Shown here one piece after another: positions 24,350 through 35,088 of a DNA stretch of 64,000 nucleotides. The translations under genes and the position numbers were made by a program. Under the pieces are notes generated by a model. It worked only from the letters and a program-made list of their open reading frames with translations, had not been told where the DNA came from and did no database searches. Source of the stretch: Epiperipatus broadwayi (lineage: Eukaryota > Onychophora > Udeonychophora > Euonychophora > Peripatidae); the NCBI GenBank assembly GCA_028023455.1, contig JAQFVV010006832.1:62001-126000 (forward strand). The letters run 5' to 3'. Every line of letters begins with the position of its first letter. Position 1 is the first letter of the stretch.

Positions 24350-25870
24350 ATCCATTTTCCATTTTTTGTGATCCAATTCCCTTTCCAATCTGGTATCAGT
24401 GAATCCATCCTTTCTTTATGATGGTGTTTATATTTTATCTGGAGGTTGTCTTTCTCTATTAACCTCACATCTGCCTCCTCTGGGATGTGGATTTTGATTC
24501 TTACATTCTCGGTCTTCAGTCCTGTCATATGGATGCTTCCATTCTGTCTCCAATCTTTGTCATACATTTTCCTGCCTTCTTGGGTTCCACTCTGTAGAAT
24601 ATTTCCAGTCTTCTTTCCATCATCCTTCACTAGGATTCCATCCATTTTTTATTGTAAGTGGTTCTTTTGGAGGCAGTCTAGGTTTACATCCATCCTCCTT
24701 CTGGTTGGCCCTGGTGGTATCCAATGCACTTAGCAACTCAGCCAAATGGTCCACCATCTTCCTCTCTGTACTGATTAGTGTCTGTTCTATCTCTTTTGGG
24801 AACCCATGCCTAGTTATCCAGAGTATTTGCATCTCAGATAATGGGTTTGCAGTCATCATCGGTAACTTGGCTACTTGATGGCAAAAGAATGTTGTAAATG
24901 ATTCATCTGGTCTCTATTTCTCCTGTGTTATCTGATGCAGCATATCTTCTTGGAGTTTCTCACTCCAATAACTGGTCCTCAAAGACTTGTGATACCCTGC
25001 AAATGTGGTGGGCTTCTGGAACAGTGAGTTCCACCAAGACTTAAGATTCGCCCTGCAAGTGACTGCAGGTGACCACTATCTTGGCCTCCTCATTCATCCT
25101 ACTAAACTTGAAACACCATTCCAGGCTTCCCAAGTACTCTATAGGATTTTATCCAGAATCTCCAGTGAAAACTTGTATTTTTAGAAATTGGTGGAAGCCA
25201 ACAGGATAATCCATGCGATTCCCATAGCCCATATCTGTACATTTACCAGTGGTTCTTGGTCCTATTCTCTTTACGTTGGTATTGGTGATGTTGTTGGCTG
25301 ACCTACTTATCCTCTCTTCAAATTTTGTGTTTAACCTTTCTACTGCCTTCCCATCTGAATTTATATTCCCCTGCATGCTTTTCAATATCCAACTATCTCC
25401 TACTCTTATCACTTCCACTTTCTCTTCTTTTTCTAACTTTCTTATTCTCCTTTCTGGCCATCCTATACATACCCTCAGATCAAACTCTGCTGACTCTCTA
25501 TCTATACTCTTGGCCCTATCTAATTCATCATATACATATGGTTCCATACCCCTTTGTTCATCCCACTTAATTTCCATGTTATGTCTATTTCCTGTTTCCT
25601 TTGCCTCTGAAGTCATTTCTAATCTCTTCTATGGCTTCAGAAATTCTTTTCTCGTTGTCCATTTCTATCTTTATCTGCCATTCTTTCATTCTTCTCTCTT
25701 CTCTGTCCATGTATTCTTTCATGAATTGCTGTTTCTCAACCCTCATTGCCTTAGCATATCCATTATATCACTATAGTTTGTTTCATCTTTTACTTCCATC
25801 TCCGTATCTTCATTACCTTCTCTTATTTCCTTTTCTTGAAGGTCCATTTTAGCTTGGGACCTTGTATGCA
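24350..25870 (-). pseudogene. Decayed gag of the gag-only element
   Basis: Minus-strand frames at 25616-25149, 24859-24620 and 24645-24328, with stops between. The N-terminal piece is Lys/Glu rich and coiled-coil like. The middle piece reads PLSEMQILWITRHGFPKEIE then QTLISTERKMVDHLAELL, which aligns with PLSETQIVRILRRNLPRHIE and then QTLVAADRHTVEEVADIL in the gag at 38.4-40.2 kb. This is the capsid C-terminal half. The QVFTGDSG piece at its other end corresponds to RVFKGEYHENP. A related but old gag. Confidence 0.65.
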
Positions 25871-25899
25871 TGGATATCAATTTATTTAACCCTTGATAT

Positions 25900-27265
25900 G
25901 TGTTTATTAGTATTATTTTACTGAACTCTTCTGGATAGATTTATATAAAAAAATTCTTTCTACTGACTCTTTGCTTTTTACTTTGATAAGCTATTTAATT
26001 TTTTTGTTATCTGTTAGTTAGCATTTAGACCGATAGCCAACCCAAAGCTGGTTCACCGTCTTGTTTGCCTGCCTTAGATTCATTTGACTGTCTGCCCTAC
26101 CTTGATGACTGTCCTATGTTTCTTCTACTTATCCAACTCTGACTCACTATACTTCAATTAATAACGCTCTTATGTATTACCTTTAACTATAATTTCAACT
26201 GACTTTGAGTTCCTGCTATAGGGTAGTATTAAGTGTATTCATTTATTACTCAATTTTGATAAGGCTATCGCCAATTCACCCACATGTTTATTTTTCCACT
26301 TCTTAATATTCTACATTATCCCTTTGGTTGGTACTTTACTTATCACTTCTTATAATGGTTATAAAATCCTACAAATATTTTTATTTCACCTTAACTGAGA
26401 CACGCTATTCTTAAATCATATATATATATATTCAACTTTGCTCATATACAGGATTCTAGATTCCTACATATATATTTCTTCACTTAATTTAGATCCGCAA
26501 CTATTTTATTATTTATCATTTTTTACATATTTGTAAGTGCAAGCTATATATAAGTCATGTGACATCTGACTTGATATTATTACTATCATTTATAATATTA
26601 TATTTTCAGCTTAACTGGGACACATTATTATTACATCACACATATATATCTCTTCAACTTCGTTTATATATGCGATTATTTTAGAGTCCTGCATATATAT
26701 TTCTTCACTTAACTTAGTTCCGCGACTATTTTATTATTTATCATTTATAATTAAAACCTTACAGAAACTGTTTTATTCTCCCTTTCTCTTTGTTTCTTTT
26801 GACTGAAACAATTTACATGTCATTACAGCAATTCGATCAAAACAATCCATTTGTTTGTTGCAATTATATTTTTTAATCGCTTGTTTTATTTTATATACAT
26901 TACTATGAATTTCAAAGCTTTCTTAATAACAAAATAGCAATTATATTTGAATCGCTTGTCTTATTTTATATACATTACTACGAATTTCAAAGCTTTCTTA
27001 ATAACAAAATAAATTCCCCCTACTTTCTATCCTTTGTACACATTTGACATTGAAACACATATATAAAGTATTTTAAAGTGAAAAAATTTATCCCCTTCAT
27101 CTTCGCTTCTCACCACTTCAACTTACGACGCTAATTACATATATTTTGAAAACACATATTTTATTTATTTATTTTTTTAGAAAATATTTATGTTATCTTA
27201 TAAAATTAATTCAACACGTGATCACTAATTCACAGCAATAGAAATCCTGGAACTTGCCCCCAGAA
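25900..27265 (-). other. Internal leader of the gag-only element
   Basis: Between the gag start and the 5' LTR. It holds short duplicated stretches (ataaatcatatatatatattcaacttt-like segments near 26416 and 26630, and an imperfect duplication near 26860-27010), but no coding capacity. It probably carries the leader and packaging region. Confidence 0.4.
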
Positions 27266-29065
27266 TGTAACAGAAACACGCCGATTGAAAGCTTATTTTC
27301 CCTTTTATTTATGTATAATGGGGAATTCTTAAAATTCAAGATCGTCCACCTCCCACTACCACAAGCAGAGAGAACATATGGATGTAAACGAGTCTATATC
27401 TGTACTTGACCGAACCCATAACTATATGGGTATAGCCCAGGTTATTTTTTCCAGTCAACTATTTCTTGACTGCTGTAAGATTTACAGAGTTACAGCACTT
27501 GGATATTTATAAATTTTAATGGGATCAAAATACTGCCCCACCAGCTTCACATGTTAATTCAGTACTCAAAATGAGTAATAATTGTTTCCCCAAACCCTAC
27601 GACTATATTACTTTTTGGAGTGGCGAAGAACGAGATGGAACAGATTTAAATCAATATGAAAGATTTAATACATTAAATTAAACAAAAAAAAAAAACACTT
27701 TAAATCATTTACACAATAAAAACAGATTATATGCTATAATGCTACAAGTAAAAAATAAAATAAAAAGATCCTATAAATGATTGTACATTTATAATCATCA
27801 CTCTGTGTATATATAAAAAAGCTTAAAGAATGTCTGTATCATTCAAAGTAACAATTTGGCCATTGCCTAAATTAAAGGTATGTGCACATGTAAATATAAA
27901 ATGTAGTATACATATTTTACATAGGTTTATTGAGTCTCTGAAGTAACTTGAAGTTTTTCTGAATGCCATGTGGGATTTCTCTACTTCTTTAGCCGGGAAC
28001 GGTCACTCTTAAGTTAGATTTTGGTTGTGGGAACTTCTCCGTATTTAGGGCATCAAGAACAATGCAAAACGAACTTTCTGGCAGGTGCTACATTGGCAGT
28101 TGTTACATGTAGATGGGAACCTTTAGAGCACGGGAAGTGAATTGGCCAGCAATCATGATGGCCTTTAGCCAACCATTCTTGATGAGTCACCGATGTTAGA
28201 AATCAAATTTTGTTCATTTAATTATCCGTTATTATCTTGGAGTTCTTCCACTACGTTTCTGGGTTCTCTCTTGTTTGTTTTCTCTCTTAAACTTTTAAAA
28301 GATTCTTAAGTTTGTGTTTCTCTCAGTTATGGCTGCTTATTATCGAAGCAGTGTTTGCACCCCTGTCTCAACAAGAAGTCCCTTCCAATACTAATTTTTT
28401 AATTAAAAAAATTACACAGTCCTTTATTCTTTTGATCCTTTGTTTTTAGCTTTTATTCACACCTTTCTTTTTCTTAATGCACCTTCGGGCATTTATATAG
28501 ATTTGCTTTTACACAATTTCGTAGCACTCTGCACATTTATTTCTTTTTTTTTTTTTTCTCTTCTTAATTAAACAGATTTTTAACAAAATGTTTTTTTTCC
28601 TATTTTTACAAGCATTAATTATTGCTGTCTTTATCATACTTCATACATACTCCATACATGCATTTCATTTATTGTCAAATGTGTACTTTTATAACCCGGA
28701 TCCTTATCTTTCGGTCATGTTTTTAAATTTCTATTTTTCTCTGACTTAAATCCTTCAAACTTTACCTTTTCTTCTAAATCATATTTTAGTTTGTATTTCA
28801 TTTCTATTTCTTTATCACTATTAATTTTATTAATATACAATTTCAATATTTCTAACTTAAACTATTTTTTTATTTCTCAAAATCTTGACTTTGGAGAGTA
28901 AAAGATAAGAATCTTTTCGATTCTATTTCCCTCTCTCTTATTAATTAAAACATTTCTTTTTTCATAAGTTTTAAATTCTTTTGCTAGTATTTTAAAACAC
29001 TCTATTTAATATTATTTAAATGTTGAATATCTATATGTGTGATCGCAGTATGTACGATCATCACA
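27266..29065 (-). repeat. 5' LTR of the gag-only element
   Basis: 1.8 kb; begins TGTAACAGAAACACG and ends gatcatcaca on the plus strand, followed by a (TA)n tract. Confidence 0.85.
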
Positions 29066-29910
29066 ATATATATATATACACACACAAAACAAATCACATG
29101 CAAGCTTCTTTATAAATCTTGATGTATTATATGAACTATCATAAAGTACAAAAAATACATTTCTACTATATTTTTTATAGTTTTTCTCAAAGAACAACTA
29201 AAAAATAATATACATAAAAAACAATAATTATAAATATTCCCCAGTAATCCAATATATATCAGAAATACAAATAACTATTACCTTAAAACTCTTCTAACAA
29301 GCAATCTTAAATTTCCATTACATTTGTTTCTTAAATACCTTTCTTAAAATAATGTCCTATAATTATTTAATTAAATCAACCTATTCATTACAGGTTTCAT
29401 GCATTAACATAAATTTTTATTTTATAATCCTTTTATTATATGATCTAATACATTCCAATGATTTTATTTTAAAATTTTTGTTTAAATTTACTCAAATGAC
29501 CATAAAGTGCAGAATTTTTATCATTTTAATCGTGTTGACAATTTTTATTCTTTGTAGTTTCAATACGTGACTTTTCTTTATCTTTAAAACAATCTAAACA
29601 TTTTATAATATAAACCTAATTCATAACTTCTAAATTATTATTATCATTATCATTTTTAATTAACAAATTTAAACTTTTTTTTTTATAAACAGGACAAATA
29701 ACAACATTATATTTTTTATTAATCATATTAAATTATTTCCTAATTTTAACAAACAAATCTTTTGAAACATTAAAACCAACAAAAATTATTTTATTATTCT
29801 TATTATTCACAGAGGCAAAATTCTACATACAGTAGCATTACTCAGTGCAAGCCAGAGTAATCAATGGTTGCAAGAAGGTTTTTGTATAAAATCTGTACCT
29901 AGTGCCTATT

Positions 29911-29975
29911 CCCCCCATATCCACATACTCATTTCTAGTTTGTGACATTCATCAGTGAGAAATGTTGAATGTGAA
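29911..29975 (-). ncRNA. Hammerhead-like motif, family 2 copy 2 (minus unit)
   Basis: On the minus strand: a canonical core CTGATGA (29955-29949), a 13-nt stem II arm ending in ACTA, then GAA (29935-29933). Stem III is decayed (ATGAGT instead of ACTAGT), so it is probably inactive, but it shows that the ancestral core was CUGAUGA. Confidence 0.45.
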
Positions 29976-30346
29976 AGCACTGGACCTACATTTTAAGCTC
30001 TAATGCAACCTTCCAACAGTCTCCTTTCATTTTTTTAGTCAATTATAAATCTTTGAGTCCAAAATAAAAACACAATAATGTTTTCAATTGAAGTTTATTT
30101 GCTTGTATAGTCATATAGCTCTTAAATCAGTTAAGCATCTCTACATTTTGATGACTTTGGTTCTTTAACAACCACTGTCACCATAATCATATTGGGCAGG
30201 ATTAGTATGAAACACTAAATATCATATCATCATCATTTGTTATGCTTACACAATCTGATAAAAAAGTTTTGTAGTTGATTAAAAAGGTAAAAGGTGGCTG
30301 CAGCAGGGTTACATTAGATCCTAAAATCTAGGTGCAGTGATCTCAT

Positions 30347-30405
30347 ATCCAAGGCTCCTTACTAATGAGAGCCATAAGTTAGAAACTAGTCTGGGGGTAT
30401 TGGAT
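30347..30405 (+). ncRNA. Hammerhead-like motif, family 2 copy 2 (plus unit)
   Basis: ATCCAA (30347-30352), core CTAATGA (30362-30368), GAGCCATAAGTTA, GAA (30382-30384), ACTAGT, C30391, TGG, then TTGGAT pairing with the first block. The core has one change from consensus (A for the conserved G), so it is probably inactive. Confidence 0.45.
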
Positions 30406-31450
30406 GAGTATGCATTAGATAGGGATTTTATGCAAAAACCTCCTATCATCCATTAATTATTCTTGTTGCCTTAATTGGTGCTATTGAATGGAGAGTTTTG
30501 TCTCTCTGTTATCAGATGACCTAAGCTTAAATAAGGGTGATCATATGATATTCTTATTATTCTCATTTAATCTTATCCTATTATTCAATTTTTCAATATT
30601 TTTATTATAAAACAAACTGTTGATAACATCCTTAGGATAATAATCTGTAAAATATTCATATTTTATCATATTATTTTCACTTTTTAATAAATCTTCATTT
30701 CAATATAATGTTTCAAAATGTTTGTTTAATATAATTAGGAAATCATTTAATATGATTAATTAAAAATATGTTATTATTTATCCTTTTTATAAAAAATAGT
30801 TTAAATTTGTTAATTAATAATGATAATAATTTAAAGGCTATGACTTCGGTTCATATTAAAAAATGTTTCGATAGTTTTAAAGATAATGAAAAATGTCATG
30901 TGATTTATCTACAAACAATAAATTGTCAACAAGATTAAACAGCATTTAAATCATAAAAATTCTCCAGTTTTTGGCTTATGAGTAAATTTAAGCATTAATA
31001 TTTTAAAATGGAATTTTTGGAATATATTATATCATATTATGAAAGCATTATAAAAGAAGGAATTTATATTAATGAAATGAAACCTGTAATGAATAGATTG
31101 TTAACTGAAAAAAGAAGAAGAAAATAATAGTTTGATTTAATTAAATACTTATAGGAGATTATTTGAAGAAAAATATTTAAGAAACAAATGTAATGGAAAC
31201 TTAAGATTGTTTTTTAGAAGAGTTTTAAGATAACTTATTTGTATTTATTATATGAATTGGATTACTGTGGAATATTTGTATTTATATTTATTGTTTTTTT
31301 ATATTATTTTTCAGTTGTGCATTGATAAAGACTATAAAAGAATATAGTCAAGACAGTGTATTTTGTGTACTTTATAGTAGTTCATATAATAAATCAAGAT
31401 TTATAAAGAAGTTTGCATGTGGTTTGTTTTGTATATATATATATATATAT

Positions 31451-33897
31451 TGTAATGGAACGTACTTGCTGCATTCCATTTAAATTAAAGAATGAAGGCC
31501 CCAAACATTAGGAAAGCCAAATATAATGGAATGTATCTTTATATGATCTCAAATGAAAATAAACATATGAACTTTTGCAACAATAATCATTAGTTAACCA
31601 AGCCCCTAACTTTGATACACCAAATGTAATGAATAATTAAACGAACATATTATGCTGACCACGTTGTGGTGTCCAAATGTAATGGAACATACTTTTACTC
31701 CATTATACCAATCATCAGTTAACTGGGACCAACAGTTTGTGGTGCCAAATGTAATGGACAATATATCATATAAACATATTATACCTCAAATGTAATGGAA
31801 CATTAATATATGAGAAGAAAATAATGCTTCAAACATTGGATGATAAACGTAATGGAATATATATAATCTAAATGAATCCAATTGTTGAGAAAGCCTAATA
31901 TAATAAAGTATAATTTAAATGAAGAAAAACAAAATTATCCCAGTTATATTTAAATAAATTGTTTATATGCCCTTCCAACTAGCTATACATGAAATAAATA
32001 TAAAATCATACAGAGCAATGAGATCTATCATTATAATTTATTTTCAAGGTTGATATGACTAACTAATCAAACATATATCAGAAACAAAGGGAATTCTATT
32101 AAATCCAATATACACATCTATTATGTAAATTTATGTATATCTAAACATATCAATGAATAATAATATGTGTAAGTGACCTACAGACTAAACAATAAGTGAA
32201 ATATGAAGTTATCCTCTATTAAATTGTGAATTCAAATAATTTCATAATGACTTTGGCACTAAAAGAAAAATAAGAATAAAATATTAATACACTTTCAAAT
32301 AAATTACAAAGGCATTACTTATAAAACAAATAGTACATCCTTTATTTTTATATTATGGTTTAATTTTAGGTAATATCAATGTTTCAAATACAAACCCAAA
32401 TAATAAATATACATATATACTTGCAATAAGTATATATATTAAATAAATAAAGACATATCTGTGCTTAACAAGTAGGTATTAATATAAATACAAATCCATA
32501 TTTATATTTTTCAGATATTTAAAATAATAAATAAAAAATATTATATACAGCAAATATATATAAATTATTGTTTTGGTATGCATAAGAATCATTATATAAA
32601 GTTAAAAAAAAAAAAAATGGAAATAAATTAATAATAAAACAATTTTTATAATAAACATTTGCGAATAGAAATTTACTTATTAAAATATACATAACAACTC
32701 ATATGCAACCCAAACTTATAAGCCATACTTTAAGATTTTAAATTACTTAAGTGTTAATTTTGACACCTGTTAAACGTTTATTGCTGTTAGAAAACAAGAC
32801 GCTTGAATTGAATATTTATAAAACGTTATATTTTTATAATGAAAAATAAAAGTAAACAAAAATATCGATCTCAAAAATATATTTATACATATAAAATTCT
32901 TTATTACCTTTCAAAATTTACTTGTTTAGTTTTCCTTCAAAAGTCAACTTATTCCTTGTTTTATTTCTTTATCCGTTTAATATTAGAATGCATTCTAGTT
33001 AAAGTGAAGAAACTATCACGCTAGAGAAAATTGTCAATTCTTGGATGTATGTATATTTTTATCCTTCTAAAATTTCTTTCCTTGAAAAATAAATAAATAA
33101 ATTGAAATGTTGAATCCAATATATTAATTCTAGTGACCTCCAGATTATTATTAGATTGACCATTATAGATTCCAGATAGCTATGTCAAATTTCGGCTTCA
33201 AACGCGATGAAATTCATGTTTTGAAACTTTCTTAGTTTTTCTTTTTAAACTGCCTTGGAATAAATGAAAGAAAATGGTGCAACCTCTTGGCTGCGATATA
33301 TCTCTATTAGCCTGTCATGATTTATGTATTTACCATAGAAATCTATCTTATTCCAATATTCTGAAGAATGGTAATTTCAAAGAAACAAAGTACAACAAAA
33401 TTTTATCCTTCAGTCGGTTTTATTACTATCTTAATAATAATAACTTCCTTTTTTGTTGTTGCTGTTGTTCCACGTGCTAGCAAATGCTGTTTTGAAAACC
33501 ATTGTTACACATGTTTTATTTTAAACAATTAACATTAAAAAAAAATAAAATATCAAGCATATATATATATATAAATATTAAATTGAAAATTTATTCGACA
33601 GCTTTAAAAATATATATATACATAAATAATAATATTGCATTTTTTTAATAATCACTGCAAATAAAATAATTTTTTTATATAATCAACAATTTATATGTCT
33701 CCATTTATTTATAATAATTAAATATTCATAACGATGTACCATCAACATATAAATAAAATAATAACTTCAAACAATAACTATACCTAATAACCATAAACAA
33801 TGATAATACTTCATATATAAACATCAACTCAAAGAGATTTTTTTTTTAATAACAAATGACAATTCTTAAAATATAGATAGACTTATCGATATTTACA
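31451..33897 (-). repeat. 3' LTR of the Gypsy element
   Basis: 2447 bp, matching 41962-44414. Its first ~450 bp on the plus strand contain a run of degenerate repeats with ccaaatgtaatggaac. The short frame at 33274-33480 exists in both LTRs simply because the LTR is duplicated. Confidence 0.92.
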
Positions 33898-34224
33898 ATA
33901 CCCCCTAATCCACCGGAAAAAAAATGTCTTTGCAGATAACTAATGAATTATGAGATATCGAAAAACTTCTCAAATTTGTAATCTTTCTAAGGACTAACAT
34001 GGTTTAAAGAATATCATTTTTCATATTAATAACCATATTCATTTATTTATATCTATCTTTCAGATCATCTAGATATTTGTCCAAGTTTTCTTTAAAAAAA
34101 AAAATAATAATAATCAAAAGTGCCTTTTTAATTTTTCTTGAAAAGAATTTCCAGTATGTTGAACTTTGTGAAGAAGTTTGCTTTAATTTACAAGATTTTC
34201 ATATAACGTTTTCGTATAATTCAA

Positions 34225-35006
34225 TTACTTTTGAATAATTTTGGGATCAGCATCTAAAGATTTTGCTATAAACTCCTTAGATTTTGCATCTATATCCTTT
34301 ACATAAATAGTAACCTGATCATAAGCGCTAACATAATTCTTAACTTTATCAATAACAGTTACTATTTTATCAGATAATCTATTACCTTTCCTTTGAGTAT
34401 CCTGAAAAACATCATCGACTTGAGTAAGTCTTTGTTTTAATTCACTTGTTCTATGTTCAATTGAAAACAATTCTCTGGGCAATTTTGAATGGTATTCATT
34501 CAAATTTTCCCAATAATCCTTTAAAAATTGCCAATCAGATTGATGTGATACAACTTCAACATTAAAAATTTCTGAAAATCATTTTGAAAATCATTCTGTT
34601 CTATATTAATTCTTTTCAGCTTAACTTTAGGTTTACTTAAATTTCTTCCTTTAGCTATATTTTCTCAAAGAAAATCTTTGTTAATCACATCCTCACTTCT
34701 TATTTTTAGTTTAATTTTGGATTTTCCAATTTCTTTTTCCTCATCAATCATTCTTCTACCAAGATTCAGATCAAATATCTTTTTATCCATTCTTCTAAAT
34801 TTTACTTTTGCTTTACCTACATCTCTTTCTTTGTCAATATTCTCTCTAAGAAAATCAATATTATTTATCATTCCTTCTATAACTTTAAGTCTAACTTTGG
34901 CTTTTCCAATATCTTTTATAAAATCTATACTTCCTTTAAGATAATTTATTTTAAACTTCTCTCTACTCAACTCTTTGAATTTTACTTTAGTTTTACATAC
35001 TTTCAT
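34225..35006 (-). pseudogene. Third ORF downstream of pol: ~30-residue repeats and coiled coil (broken)
   Basis: Starts 82 bp after the pol stop, in the env position. The first part (35006-34665, 113 codons) has repeats of about 30 residues opening with GKAKVRLK, GKAKVKFRR and GKSKIKLK, then a stop. Reading through gives LSKPKVKLKRI, a fourth repeat. After one frameshift it continues as SDWQFLKDYWENLNEYHSKL and a Lys/Glu/Gln-rich coiled-coil segment to 34225. About 250 residues in all. No signal peptide, membrane segment or fusion-protein feature, so it is not an evident envelope gene. Function unknown. Confidence 0.55.
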
Positions 35007-35088
35007 TTTTCTATTACAAATTTCATAAATTCTATAAGTAAAAACTGTTAATATAAGTTTTACATTAAAATATTAATTAAACTATTAA

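Larger units (their letters stand above)
21805..29065 (-). mobile_element. Gag-only LTR retrotransposon (TR-GAG/LARD type)
   Basis: Two direct repeats of about 1.77-1.80 kb (21805-23574 and 27266-29065) enclose a 3.7-kb interior. Read on the minus strand, the LTRs begin TGTGATGATCG and end GTTACA. A polypurine tract (AAAGAGGGGAACGG) lies just inside the 3' LTR near 23580-23594, and a primer-binding-like TGGGGGCAAGTTCC lies inside the 5' LTR near 27250. Both outer flanks are (TA)n. Only gag-like peptides are found; no protease, RT or integrase. LTRs differ at many scattered positions, so the insertion is not recent. Confidence 0.8.
29813..30515. mobile_element. Hammerhead-bearing inverted-repeat element, copy 2
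   Basis: The minus strand from 30260 to 29813 aligns with the plus strand of copy 1 (about 4305-4702). The segment 30290-30500 is a second, partial unit in the opposite orientation. So this is an inverted dimer with one ribozyme core per unit, like the opposed arrays at 6-8 kb. Its ends are aggcaaaattc and gttttgtctctct. Confidence 0.65.
29085..31445. mobile_element. Large imperfect palindrome, probably a Penelope-type inverted copy
   Basis: The start (caaatcacatgcaagcttct, tttataaatcttgatgtatt) recurs reversed at 31390-31435. Further pairs are 29281-29336 with 31170-31230, and about 29640-29780 with 30690-30830. The outer ends are next to (TA)n tracts. The inverted arms resemble the Penelope copies at 47.7-52 kb in architecture. 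A weak C-terminal-like peptide (YESIIKEGIYINEMKPVMN near 31040-31100) is compatible with a GIY-YIG tail, but I cannot prove it. The centre is occupied by the family 2 ribozyme element at 29813-30515. Confidence 0.5.

Noticed and set aside
24120-25852. Plus-strand Leu/Phe/Ser-rich frames
   Set aside because: Antisense shadows of the decayed gag on the minus strand.
33274-33480. 68-codon frame also present at 43789-43995
   Set aside because: Apparent conservation is only because both LTRs carry the same sequence.
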